Origin: Agrococcus sediminis
GTDB lineage: Bacteria; Actinomycetota; Actinomycetes; Actinomycetales; Microbacteriaceae
Length of the DNA stretch: 64,000 bases
Reading direction: 5' to 3'
Assembly (NCBI RefSeq): GCF_007923295.1
Contig: NZ_VOIR01000017.1
Location: 62,001 to 126,000, forward strand
Made by a program: the position numbers and the translations under genes. This document shows, piece by piece, positions 56,289-64,000 of the stretch. Numbering within the stretch: the stretch's first letter is position 1; each line of letters starts with the position of its first letter. The notes beneath the pieces were generated by a model that saw only the letters and a list, made by a program, of their open reading frames with translations, made no database searches and was not told the DNA's origin.

Positions 56289-58706
56289 ATGACGGCGACC
56301 GCCTGGCAGCGACGGAGCGGCGAGCCCTCCCCCGACGACCTCGACCGCGTCGACGCGTGGTGGCGCGCGGCGAACTACCTGAGCATCGGGCAGATCTACC
56401 TGCTCGAGAACCCGCTCCTGCGGCAGCAGCTCGCGCGCGAGCACATCAAGCCGCAGCTGCTCGGCCACTGGGGCACGACCCCGGGACTCACGTTCCTGCA
56501 GGCGCACCTGAACCGCGCCATCCGCGAGCGCCGGCAGCGCACCCTCTTCGTCACCGGGCCCGGCCACGGCGGGCCCGCGGTCGTCGCGGGCGCCTGGCTC
56601 GACGGCGTCTACGCCGAGCGCTACCCCGAGGTCGGGGTCGACGAGCGCGGCATGCAGCGGCTCTTCCGGCAGTTCTCGTTCCCCGGCGGCATCCCGAGCC
56701 ACGCCGCACCCGAGACGCCCGGCTCCATCAACGAGGGCGGCGAGCTCGGCTACTCCCTCGCGCACGCCTACGGCGCCGCGTTCGACGACCCCGACCTGCT
56801 GGTCGCGTGCGTCATCGGCGACGGCGAGGCCGAGACCGGTCCGCTCGCGACCGCCTGGCACGGCAACAAGCTGCTCAACCCCGCAGCCGACGGCGCCGTG
56901 CTGCCGATCCTGCACCTGAACGGGTGGAAGATCGCGGGCCCGACCCTCCTCGCGCGCATCCCCGAGCACGAGCTCGTCTCGCTCATGCGCGGCTACGGCC
57001 ACGAGCCGCTCGTCGTCACCGTCGGCTTCGACGACGAGCCGACGCGGGAGGTGCACGCGCGCTTCGCCGCGGTGCTCGACGACGCCCTCGACCGCATCGC
57101 GGCGATCAAGGCCGACGCCGCCGCGGGCACGCTCGCCGAGCGGCCCGCGTGGCCGATGATCGTGCTGCGCAGCCCCAAGGGCGGGACCTGCCCCGACGAG
57201 GTCGACGGCGAGCGCATCGAGGGCACCTGGCGCGCCCACCAGGTGCCGCTGTCGGGCGTGCGCGACGACGACGGCCACCGCCGCATCCTCGAGGAGTGGA
57301 TGCGCTCGTACCGACCCGAGGAGCTCTTCGACGAGCGCGGCGCGCCCGCCGCCGCCGTGCGGGCCAACGTGCCGAAGGGCGACCTGCGGATGGCCGCGGA
57401 GCCGGCCTCGAACGGCGGCGTGCGGCGCGAGCCGCTGCGCCTCACGGCGATCGGCGGGCACGCGATCGACGTCGCACCCGACGCGCGCGGCGCCGTCGAG
57501 GCGCAGGCGACGGCGGTGCTCGGCGAGTGGCTCGCCGAGGTCATCCGCGACAACCCCCGCACGTTCCGCATCTTCGGGCCCGACGAGACCGCATCCAACC
57601 GCCTCGCCCCCGCCGTCTACGCCGCCACCGAGCGCCAGTGGAACGCGCGCATCGAGCCCGGCGACGAGCACCTCGCCCTCACCGGTCGCGTGATCGAGGT
57701 GCTCAGCGAGCACCAGTGCCAGGGCTGGCTCGAGGGCTACCTGCTCACCGGCCGGCACGGGCTGTTCAACACCTACGAGGCGTTCGCGCACATCGTCGAC
57801 TCGATGCTCGGCCAGCACGCGAAGTGGCTCGAGTCGGCGATGCACGTGCCGTGGCGCGAGCCGATCGCGAGCCTCAACTACCTGCTCTCGAGCCACGTCT
57901 GGCGGCAGGACCACAACGGCTTCAGCCACCAGGACCCGGGCTTCATCGACGTCGCGCTCAACAAGAGTCCCGAGGTCGTGCGCGTGCACCTGCCGTTCGA
58001 CGCCAACACGCTGCTCGTGACCGCCGACCACTGCCTGCGCTCGACGGGCCGCATCAACCTCGTCGTTGCCGGCAAGCAGCCGGCGCCGCAGTGGCTGAGC
58101 ATGGCCGAGGCCGAGGAGCACTGCCGTCGCGGGCTCGGCGTGCTGCCGTGGGCGGGCACCGAGCGGGAGGGGTCGGGCCCGGATGCGGTGCTGGCGGCGG
58201 CCGGGGACGTCCCGACGCTCGAGGCGCTCGCCGCGGCCGCCATCCTCCGCGAGCGCGCGCCGGCGCTGTCGCTGCGCGTCGTGAACGTCGTCGACCTCGG
58301 AAGGCTGCAGCCGCCGGACGTGCACCCGCACGGGCTGCCGGACGACGAGTACGACCGCATCTTCCCGCCCGAGGCGCCGACCGTCTTCGCCTACCACGGC
58401 TATCCGTGGCTCATCCACCGCCTCGCGTACCGCCGGGGCCACCACCCGCACCTGCACGTGCACGGCTTCCTCGAGCGCGGCACGACGACGACGCCGTTCG
58501 ACATGGTGATGATGAACGAGCTCGACCGCTACCGGCTGGCGATCGATGTGCTGCAGCGCGTGCCGGGGCTCGCCGAGGCGCACGCCGGGCTGCTCGACGA
58601 GCTCGCCGATGCGCGCGCGAGGGCCCGCGCCCACACGCGCGAGCACGGGGTCGACGTGCCGGAGGTCGCCGACTGGCGCTGGCCGGCGTCGTCGCTCGGC
58701 AGCTGA
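56289..58706 (+). CDS. xfp: xylulose-5-phosphate/fructose-6-phosphate phosphoketolase
   Basis: An 805-residue thiamine-diphosphate enzyme that splits xylulose-5-P (and/or fructose-6-P) with phosphate into acetyl phosphate and glyceraldehyde-3-P or erythrose-4-P. N-terminal WWRAANYLSIGQIYL and HWGTTPGLTF are phosphoketolase signatures. The TPP/Mg motif is IGDGEAETGPLATAWHGNK. The middle domain has FGPDETASNRL and QGWLEGYLLTGRHGLFNTYE. SHVWRQDHNGFSHQDPGF and the C-terminal HGYPWLIHRLAYRR complete it. Length is standard. The ATG at 56289 is used; an in-frame TTG at 56253 has no support. Confidence 0.94.
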   Translation: MTATAWQRRSGEPSPDDLDRVDAWWRAANYLSIGQIYLLENPLLRQQLAREHIKPQLLGHWGTTPGLTFLQAHLNRAIRERRQRTLFVTGPGHGGPAVVAGAWLDGVYAERYPEVGVDERGMQRLFRQFSFPGGIPSHAAPETPGSINEGGELGYSLAHAYGAAFDDPDLLVACVIGDGEAETGPLATAWHGNKLLNPAADGAVLPILHLNGWKIAGPTLLARIPEHELVSLMRGYGHEPLVVTVGFDDEPTREVHARFAAVLDDALDRIAAIKADAAAGTLAERPAWPMIVLRSPKGGTCPDEVDGERIEGTWRAHQVPLSGVRDDDGHRRILEEWMRSYRPEELFDERGAPAAAVRANVPKGDLRMAAEPASNGGVRREPLRLTAIGGHAIDVAPDARGAVEAQATAVLGEWLAEVIRDNPRTFRIFGPDETASNRLAPAVYAATERQWNARIEPGDEHLALTGRVIEVLSEHQCQGWLEGYLLTGRHGLFNTYEAFAHIVDSMLGQHAKWLESAMHVPWREPIASLNYLLSSHVWRQDHNGFSHQDPGFIDVALNKSPEVVRVHLPFDANTLLVTADHCLRSTGRINLVVAGKQPAPQWLSMAEAEEHCRRGLGVLPWAGTEREGSGPDAVLAAAGDVPTLEALAAAAILRERAPALSLRVVNVVDLGRLQPPDVHPHGLPDDEYDRIFPPEAPTVFAYHGYPWLIHRLAYRRGHHPHLHVHGFLERGTTTTPFDMVMMNELDRYRLAIDVLQRVPGLAEAHAGLLDELADARARARAHTREHGVDVPEVADWRWPASSLGS

Positions 58707-58708
58707 GC

Positions 58709-58731
58709 GCCGGACCGCCTCAGGGTCCGGC
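58709..58731. terminator. bidirectional hairpin between xfp and the TAP-like hydrolase gene
   Basis: An 8-bp perfect stem GCCGGACC / GGTCCGGC with a 7-base loop, 2 bases after the xfp stop and 5 before the opposing stop. Confidence 0.55.
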
Positions 58732-58736
58732 CCGCC

Positions 58737-60323
58737 TCAGCAGTCGATCTGTCCGGCCGGCGCGACGCCGTCGAGGAAGTACTCGTTCACCGGCCGGTCG
58801 ACGCAGTCGTTGCCGCCGAAGTACTGCCCGTGGCCCTCCGCGTCGACCGAGATGAGCACGCCCGACTCGAGCATCGCCGCGAGGTCGACCGACTGCTGGT
58901 ACGGCGTCGCCGGGTCGTTGATGCCGCCGATCACGATGATCGGCTCGGCGCCCGGCGCGGTGATCTCGTGCGGCTCGCGCGTCGCCTCGAAGGGCCACGC
59001 GGCGCAGCTGCCGAGCCCCACGAAGTCGGGCCCGAGCGTCGGCGCCGCGGCCATGATCTGCTCGGCGTTCGCGCGCACCTCGTCGAAGTCGGTGACCGGC
59101 GGGTAGTCGAGGCAGTTGACCGCGATGAGCGTCTCGAGCGAGTTGTCCTCGAAGGAGCCGTCCGGGCGCACGCCGTAGTACGCGTCGGCCTGCGCGAACG
59201 CGGTCTCGCCGCGGCCCGCCGCGACGTCGGCGATCACCTGGCGCAGCGTCTCCCACTGCGCGTCGCTGTAGAGGTTGGCGGCGATCGCGGTGAAGAACGC
59301 GCCGGAGCCGAGCTGGCGGCCGTCGGCGACCTCGATCGGGTCGGCGTCGATCGCGTCGAGCAGGGCGCGCGTCTGCTGCAGCGCATCCTCCTTCGACCCC
59401 TGGAAGGGGCAGTCGCGCTGCTGCAGGCAGTCGGTGACGAAGTTGCCGTACGCGAGCTCGAAGCCGGCCGCCTGGTAGAGCGTGCCCTCGAAGTCGGTCG
59501 AGTCGGGCGCGACCGCCGCGTCGAGCACCATGCGGCCGACGTTCTCGGGGAACAGGTCGGCGTAGGTCGAGCCGATGAGCGTGCCGTACGAGACGCCGAG
59601 GTAGTTGAGGCGCTCCTCGCCCAGCAGCGCCCGCAGCAGGTCGAGGTCGCTCGCGACCTGCTCGGTGCCGATGTGCTGCAGGTAGTCGCCGGTGTGCTCG
59701 AGGCATGCGTCGCCCAGCCACTGCGCCGACTCGAGCTGCTGCTCGAGGTCCTCGTCGCTGAGCGGCTCGGGTGCGGGGCCCGGCGGGATCTCCCACAGCC
59801 AGTCGTAGAGCTCCTGCGGGTCGTCGTAGCAGGAGATGGGCGTCGAGCCGCCGACCCCGCGGGGGTCGAAGCCGACGAGGTCGTAGTGTTCGCGCACATC
59901 CGGGTGCAGCAGGTAGTCGGCGTAGCTCTGCACGTACTCCACGCCGGATGCGCCGGGGCCGCCGGGGTTGTAGAGGATCGCGCCGCGGCGCTCGCCGGTC
60001 GCGGGCGCCACGGTGACGGCGAGCTCGATCGACTCCTCGCCCGCGCTGAACCAGTCCATCGGCGCGGTGACGGTGCCGCACCAGTTGGCGCCGCAGTCCT
60101 GCCAGTCGACGTCCTGACCGAAGTAGGGCTCGAGCTCGGGCGCGACGGCCTCGCCGGTGGGGCTCCACAGCGGCTCGTCGCTCGCGCCGGGCGTGCCGGA
60201 GGTGCCGGGCGTGCTCGGGCTGCCGGGCAGCGGCGGCGGCAGGATGACGCAGCCCGTGAGGGCGAGCCCGGTGGCGGCGACGACGGCCAGTGCGGTGAGG
60301 CCGCGGCGGCGGAGGCGATGCAT
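58737..60323 (-). CDS. secreted alpha/beta hydrolase, tripeptidyl-aminopeptidase (TAP/SlpD) type lipoprotein
   Basis: A 528-residue exported serine peptidase-like hydrolase. The signal has a basic start (MHRLRRRG), a hydrophobic core and lipobox ALTGC near residue 24, then a Pro/Ser/Gly/Thr linker. In the fold, GGPGASGVEYV gives the oxyanion loop, LGVSYGTLIGSTYADLFP the nucleophile (GVSYGT), VIGGINDPATPYQQ the Asp and EGHGQYFGGNDC the His. Four further Cys pairs may form disulfides. ATG 60323 is preferred over GTG 60329 because a TACGGT -10 ends 6 bases before it, giving a leaderless mRNA. Confidence 0.87.
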   Translation of the reverse strand: MHRLRRRGLTALAVVAATGLALTGCVILPPPLPGSPSTPGTSGTPGASDEPLWSPTGEAVAPELEPYFGQDVDWQDCGANWCGTVTAPMDWFSAGEESIELAVTVAPATGERRGAILYNPGGPGASGVEYVQSYADYLLHPDVREHYDLVGFDPRGVGGSTPISCYDDPQELYDWLWEIPPGPAPEPLSDEDLEQQLESAQWLGDACLEHTGDYLQHIGTEQVASDLDLLRALLGEERLNYLGVSYGTLIGSTYADLFPENVGRMVLDAAVAPDSTDFEGTLYQAAGFELAYGNFVTDCLQQRDCPFQGSKEDALQQTRALLDAIDADPIEVADGRQLGSGAFFTAIAANLYSDAQWETLRQVIADVAAGRGETAFAQADAYYGVRPDGSFEDNSLETLIAVNCLDYPPVTDFDEVRANAEQIMAAAPTLGPDFVGLGSCAAWPFEATREPHEITAPGAEPIIVIGGINDPATPYQQSVDLAAMLESGVLISVDAEGHGQYFGGNDCVDRPVNEYFLDGVAPAGQIDC

Positions 60324-60329
60324 GCTCAC

Positions 60330-60335
60330 ACCGTA
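60330..60335 (-). promoter_or_regulatory. -10 element (TACGGT) of a leaderless TAP-like hydrolase promoter
   Basis: TACGGT on the minus strand ends 6 bases before the ATG at 60323, which supports that start codon. Confidence 0.4.
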
Positions 60336-60361
60336 TTGCCCGAGCCTGTGGCCGGGGCCTG

Positions 60362-61522
60362 TCAGCGGCGCTGCGCCGCCCGCGCGGCGCGCACGAGCAT
60401 CGCCTCGAGCGCCAGCAGCGGCGGCACGTTGGCCTCGATGCGCTCGCGGGCGATGCGGATCTGGTCGAGCACGTCGATCACGGCTGCGCGCTCGAGGTAG
60501 TCGGCCGCGGCCTGCACCGTCGGGCGCATCGCCTCGTTGACGAGCTCGCGCCCGACGCCGAGCTGCGTCATGAGGATGTCGCGGTAGAGCGACAGCAGGT
60601 CGACGAGGATGCGGTCGACGCCGTCGCGCATGCCGCGCTTCGCGCGCTGCTTCTGGGCGTCGTCGAGCTCCTTCAGCTGGCGGCGCAGCTGCGGCGGCAC
60701 GGTGCCGCCCGGCTCGATGCCGAGCTGGCGCAGCGCCTGCGCGCGCTCGGCCTCGTCGCGCTCGGCCGAGAGCGCGTCGGCGTCGGCCGTCGCGATCTCG
60801 ACGTATCGGGCCGCGGCGAGCACGGCCGAGGCCGCCGTCGACACCCGCATCGCGATCTGCAGCGTCTCGGCCCGGCGGGCCCGCGCCTCGTCGCTCGTCG
60901 CGAGCCGCCGCGCCATGCCGATGTGGCTCTGCGCCTCGCGCGCCGCGCGCTCGGCGACCGCGGGGTCGACCCCGTCGCGCTCGACGAGCAGGCGGGCGAC
61001 GTCGGCCGGGTCGGGCACCTGCAGCGTGAGGGTGCGCACGCGCGAGCGGATCGTCGGCAGCAGGTCTGCCTCGCTGGGCGCGCAGAGGATCCAGACGGTC
61101 TCGGGCGGCGGCTCCTCCAGTGCCTTGAGCAGCGCGTTGGAGGTGCGCTCGGCCATCCGGTCGGCGTCCTCGACCACCACCACGCGGTAGCGCGCGGTCG
61201 AGGGTGCGAGCGATGCGCGCTGCACCACGGCGCGGGCCTGCGCGATGGTGATGAGCACGCCCTCGGTCGAGAGCGTCACGAGGTCGGGATGGGTGCGCGC
61301 CTCGACGAGGGTCGCCACCTCCGGCTCGATGCCGGTCGGCGCAGACAGCAGCGCCGCGGCGAAGGCGTAGGCGAGGTTGGAGCGGCCCGATCCGGGCGGG
61401 CCCGTGAGCAGCCAGGCGTGGGTCATCGCGCCGTGGGCGTCGCCCGGCTGCTCGGCCGCGGCGCGACGCAGCTGCTCGACCGCATCCGCCTGGCCGACGA
61501 TCTCGCTCCAGCCGCCCGTCAT
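60362..61522 (-). CDS. holB: DNA polymerase III subunit delta'
   Basis: A 386-residue clamp-loader subunit. The P-loop is GPPGSGRSNL (about residues 41-50), where the usual Lys of GxxGxGK is Arg, in line with delta' being a non-hydrolysing subunit. The Walker-B-like VVVVEDADRMAERTSNALLK and the SRC-like region VRTLTLQVPDPADVARLL (Ser-Arg present as IRSRVRTLT) are typical. The cysteines of the zinc module are not evident. GGGGGAG precedes the ATG at 61522, which is 10 bases after tmk. The holB-tmk-topA order is common in actinobacteria. Confidence 0.88.
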   Translation of the reverse strand: MTGGWSEIVGQADAVEQLRRAAAEQPGDAHGAMTHAWLLTGPPGSGRSNLAYAFAAALLSAPTGIEPEVATLVEARTHPDLVTLSTEGVLITIAQARAVVQRASLAPSTARYRVVVVEDADRMAERTSNALLKALEEPPPETVWILCAPSEADLLPTIRSRVRTLTLQVPDPADVARLLVERDGVDPAVAERAAREAQSHIGMARRLATSDEARARRAETLQIAMRVSTAASAVLAAARYVEIATADADALSAERDEAERAQALRQLGIEPGGTVPPQLRRQLKELDDAQKQRAKRGMRDGVDRILVDLLSLYRDILMTQLGVGRELVNEAMRPTVQAAADYLERAAVIDVLDQIRIARERIEANVPPLLALEAMLVRAARAAQRR

Positions 61523-61532
61523 CCGCTCCCCC

Positions 61533-62165
61533 TCAGTGGTGCGCGTCGAGCATCGCACGCACGAGCGACACGACGCTCGCGTGCACCTCGTCGGGGGTGC
61601 CGGATGCGTCGACGACGGCGAAGCGGTCGGGCTCGGCCGCGGCGAGCCCCAGGTAGGCCTCGCGCACGCGCCGCGCGAAGTCGAGCCCCGTCTCCTCGAG
61701 CCGGTCGTACGGCGCGTGCTCGCGCGCGGCCATCCGCTCGCGCCCCGCCTCGGGCTCGATGTCGAGCAGGATCGTGAGATCCGGAAGCAGCCCGTCGACG
61801 GCCCACAGCGACAGGTCGCGCACCTGCTGGCCGTCGAGCTCGCGGCCGGCGCCCTGGTAGGCGACCGAGGAGTCGAGGTAGCGGTCCTGCACGACGACGC
61901 CGCCGCGCTCGAGCGCGGGCCGCACGAGCGTCGCGACGTGCTGCGCGCGGTCTGCGGCGTACAGCAGCGCCTCGGCGCGCGGCGCGACGTGCCCCTCGGT
62001 GTGCTGCACGAGCCGGCGGATCTCGACGCCGAGCTCGGTGCCGCCGGGCTCGCGCGTGCGCACGACCGTGCGGCCGCGCTCCTCGAGCCACGCCTGCAGC
62101 ATCGCCGCCTGCGTCGACTTGCCGGAGCCGTCGCCGCCCTCGAGCGTGATGAAGGCGCCGGTCAC
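61533..62165 (-). CDS. tmk: thymidylate kinase
   Basis: A 210-residue kinase that makes dTDP from dTMP. The P-loop is EGGDGSGKST (about residues 9-18). TREPGGTELGVEIRRLV binds dTMP, and QDRYLDSSVAYQGAGRELD is the DR(Y/F) motif region. The lid is in EPEAGRERMAAREHAPYDRLE (in two parts, EPEAGRERM and REHAPYDRLE). The GTG start overlaps the topA stop by 4 bases (GTGA), so it is coupled to topA. Confidence 0.93.
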   Translation of the reverse strand: MTGAFITLEGGDGSGKSTQAAMLQAWLEERGRTVVRTREPGGTELGVEIRRLVQHTEGHVAPRAEALLYAADRAQHVATLVRPALERGGVVVQDRYLDSSVAYQGAGRELDGQQVRDLSLWAVDGLLPDLTILLDIEPEAGRERMAAREHAPYDRLEETGLDFARRVREAYLGLAAAEPDRFAVVDASGTPDEVHASVVSLVRAMLDAHH

Positions 62166-64000
62166 TGCTCCGCCGCGGGCTTCTTCGCCGCCGGCTTCTT
62201 CGCGGCCGGCTTCTTGGCAGCCGGCTTCTTGGCGGCGGGCTTCTTGGCGGCCGTCTTCCGCACCGGCTTCTTGGTCGGGCCCTTCTCGCGCTTCAGCTGC
62301 AGCAGCTCGATCGCGCGCTCGAAGGTGATCGCCTCGACGTCCTCGCCGCGCGGGATGGTCGCGTTCGTCTCGCCGTCGGTCACGTAGGGGCCGAAGCGGC
62401 CGTCGCGCACCTTTACCGGCTTGCCCGAGACCGGGTCGGCGTCGAACTCCTTGAGCGCCGACGCGGCGCGCCGGGCGCCGTACTTCGGCTGCGCGAAGCG
62501 CTCGACCGCCTGCTCGAGCGTGATCGAGAAGATCTGGTCCTCCTCGTCGAGCGAGCGGGTGTCCTCGCCCTTCGACAGGAACGGCCCGTAGCGGCCCGGC
62601 CGCGCGGTGATCCCGACGCCCGACTCCGGGTCGACGCCGACGACCCGCGGCAGCGAGAGCAGCTTGAGCGCGGTCTCGAGGTCGACCGACTCCGGCTCCA
62701 TCGCCTTGAAGAGGGATGCGCGGCGCGGCTTGGGCGCGGCCTTCCCCTTCTTCGGGGCGACGGGCTTGCCCTCGTCGTCGAGCTCGACCGGCAGCGCCTC
62801 CTCGATGTAGGGCCCGAAGCGGCCGTTCTTCACGACCACGTCGAGGCCCGTCTCCGGGTGCTGCCCGAGCACGCGGTCCTGCACGGGCTCGGCGGCGAAG
62901 AGCTCCTCCGCCTTCTCGGGCGTGAGCTGGTCGGGCGTGAGGTCCTCGGGCAGGTTGGCGCGCTTCGTCTCGCCGTCGGGGCCGGTGCCCTCGAGGTAGG
63001 GGCCGTACTGGCCCACGCGCAGCGTGACGCCCTCGGCCACCGGGATCGAGTTGACGGCGCGCGCGTCGATGTCGCCGAGGTTCTCGACGGTCGACTTCAG
63101 GCCGGGCCGCTCGTCGCTGCCGAAGTAGAAGCGCTGCAGCCACTCCTGCCGGTCGAGCTCGCCGTCGGCGATGCGGTCGAGGTCGGCGAGCATCTCGGCG
63201 GTGAAGTCGTAGTCGACGTAGTCGCCGAGGTTGTCCTCGAGCAGCTTGATGGTCGAGAACGCGATCCAGTTCGGCACGAGCGCGCCGCCGCGCTGCGTGA
63301 CGAAGCCGCGGCGCACGATCGTGTCGATGATCGAGGCGTAGGTGGAGGGCCGGCCGATCTCGAGCTCCTCGAGCGCCTTCACGAGGCTCGCCTCGGTGTA
63401 GCGCGGCGGAGGCGTGGTCACGTGCTCCTTGCGCTCGAGCTCCGCGAGGTCGACGCGGTCGCCGCCCTTGACGTCGGGCAGCGTGCCCTCGGCCTCGGCG
63501 TCATCGGCGTAGCGCGAGGCGTCCTTGCCCTCCTCGTACGCCTGCAGGAAGCCCGGCTCGGTGATGACGGTGCCGGATGCGGTGAACTCGGCGACGCCGC
63601 GGGCCGTCTTCTCGGACGCGATGGTGATGGTCGCGGTCTGCCCGGTCGCGTCGATCATCTGGCTCGCGACGGTGCGCTTCCAGATGAGCTCGTACAGCCG
63701 GTGCTCGTTGGGCGTCATCGACGCCTTGACCTCGCTCGGGGTGCGGAACGCCTCGCCGGAGGGGCGGATTGCCTCGTGCGCCTCCTGCGCCGACTTCGAC
63801 TTGCCGGCGTAGTGGCGCGCGGCCTGCGGCACCGAGCCGGGGCCGTAGAGGCTGGTGGCCTGCGCGCGCGCTGCGGCGATCGCCTGCGACGACAGCGAGG
63901 GCGAGTCGGTGCGCATGTAGGTGATGTAGCCCTGCTCGTAGAGCGACTGCGCCACCGACATGGTCTGCTTCGCCGAGAGCTTGAGCTTGCGGCCCGCCTC
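62162..64000 (-). CDS. topA: DNA topoisomerase I, C-terminal 613 residues (5' end outside the window)
   Basis: A partial type IA topoisomerase that relaxes negative supercoils. The visible part starts inside the catalytic core, with LKLSAKQTMSVAQSLYEQGY, then the active-site Tyr in YITYMRTDSPSLS. The core has HEAIRPSGE and GRPSTYASIIDTIVRRGF. Then come four GxYGP(Y/F)-type C-terminal repeats (VGQYGPYLEG, NGRFGPYIEE, PGRYGPFLSK, DGRFGPYVTD) in place of zinc fingers. The end is a Lys/Ala/Pro-rich tail (repeats of PAAKK). All of this is typical of actinobacterial TopA. The gene continues leftward in transcription from beyond 64000; the ATG at 63961 is internal. Confidence 0.95.
   Translation of the reverse strand, partial: EAGRKLKLSAKQTMSVAQSLYEQGYITYMRTDSPSLSSQAIAAARAQATSLYGPGSVPQAARHYAGKSKSAQEAHEAIRPSGEAFRTPSEVKASMTPNEHRLYELIWKRTVASQMIDATGQTATITIASEKTARGVAEFTASGTVITEPGFLQAYEEGKDASRYADDAEAEGTLPDVKGGDRVDLAELERKEHVTTPPPRYTEASLVKALEELEIGRPSTYASIIDTIVRRGFVTQRGGALVPNWIAFSTIKLLEDNLGDYVDYDFTAEMLADLDRIADGELDRQEWLQRFYFGSDERPGLKSTVENLGDIDARAVNSIPVAEGVTLRVGQYGPYLEGTGPDGETKRANLPEDLTPDQLTPEKAEELFAAEPVQDRVLGQHPETGLDVVVKNGRFGPYIEEALPVELDDEGKPVAPKKGKAAPKPRRASLFKAMEPESVDLETALKLLSLPRVVGVDPESGVGITARPGRYGPFLSKGEDTRSLDEEDQIFSITLEQAVERFAQPKYGARRAASALKEFDADPVSGKPVKVRDGRFGPYVTDGETNATIPRGEDVEAITFERAIELLQLKREKGPTKKPVRKTAAKKPAAKKPAAKKPAAKKPAAKKPAAEQ
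62178..62252 (-). repeat. five 15-bp tandem repeats in the topA tail
   Basis: Five near-identical 15-bp units (GGCTTCTTSGCRGCC on the plus strand), encoding repeated Ala/Pro-Ala-Ala-Lys-Lys. The basic tail is known in actinobacterial TopA to help DNA binding and processivity. Unit number may vary between strains. Confidence 0.8.

Noticed and set aside
62178-62252. Short tandem repeats as a CRISPR-like array
   Set aside because: They are contiguous 15-bp units in frame within topA that encode PAAKK repeats; there are no spacers.

Overview
The window is about 72% GC. It has dense genes with 1-8 nt overlaps, GTG and TTG starts, many leaderless-looking promoters and frequent GGATGCG/CGCATCC words. 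The gene order lpdA-punA-pmmB ... add-deoA-cdd ... sdhCDAB matches the Mycobacterium tuberculosis Rv3303c-Rv3319 neighbourhood. Together this points to the chromosome of a high-GC actinobacterium, most likely a member of the Microbacteriaceae; the genus cannot be fixed from the sequence alone. I see no rRNA, CRISPR array, prophage, plasmid or insertion sequence.

Layout. 0-3.2 kb: an esterase, then a leftward yaeQ-lpdA-yciI cluster. 3.2-6.2 kb: punA, a phospho-sugar mutase and panD. 6.2-16.3 kb: a leftward nucleoside acquisition and salvage island (PTS IIA-add; ABC ATPase-permease-permease-cdd-deoA in one overlapping operon; two BMP-family binding lipoproteins). 16.4-17.2 kb: a DUF559 (Vsr-like) nuclease gene flanked by two palindromic repeats (cassette A). 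17.2-19.6 kb: GDP-mannose synthesis and a mannosyltransferase, divergent. 19.7-23.3 kb: sdhCDAB with a strong terminator. 23.4-30.5 kb: a TspO-like membrane protein, two tandem dynamin-like GTPases, ptsI and a YihY-type membrane protein. 30.5-34.7 kb: xth, trpS, an acetyltransferase, lipA and lipB. 34.8-36.0 kb: a second DUF559 nuclease gene between two 92-bp palindromic modules (cassette B). 36.0-39.7 kb: FMN riboswitch and ribD-ribE-ribBA-ribH. 39.8-49.9 kb: MFS transporter, surE-pfkB, a three-gene ABC-2 exporter, an ABC multidrug-type exporter, nitronate monooxygenase and gabD. 50-56 kb: MMPL transporter, a nicotinamidase-like gene, a tiny Cys-rich protein behind two CsoR/CstR-type operators, two alpha/beta hydrolases and a GT2. 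56-64 kb: tRNA-Thr(CGT), phosphoketolase, a secreted TAP-type hydrolase, holB, tmk and the 3' part of topA.

How it works together. The nucleoside island imports nucleosides (BMP lipoproteins plus ABC importer). It deaminates cytidine and adenosine (cdd, add) and cleaves the products by phosphorolysis (deoA, punA); the phospho-sugar mutase may process the sugar phosphates released. manC feeds the divergent mannosyltransferase for cell-envelope glycolipid synthesis. The rib operon is under FMN control.

The most unusual content is the pair of palindrome-flanked DUF559 cassettes. Two paralogous nuclease genes in one 64-kb window are each bracketed by their own pair of equal-length imperfect palindromes, an architecture that resembles a small mobile or domesticated element. 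The second most interesting item is the orphan Cys-rich 53-residue protein preceded by two perfect ATACCC-N4-GGGTAT operators. The longest stretch without a gene (35797-36248) is filled by the second palindrome of cassette B, a promoter and the FMN riboswitch.
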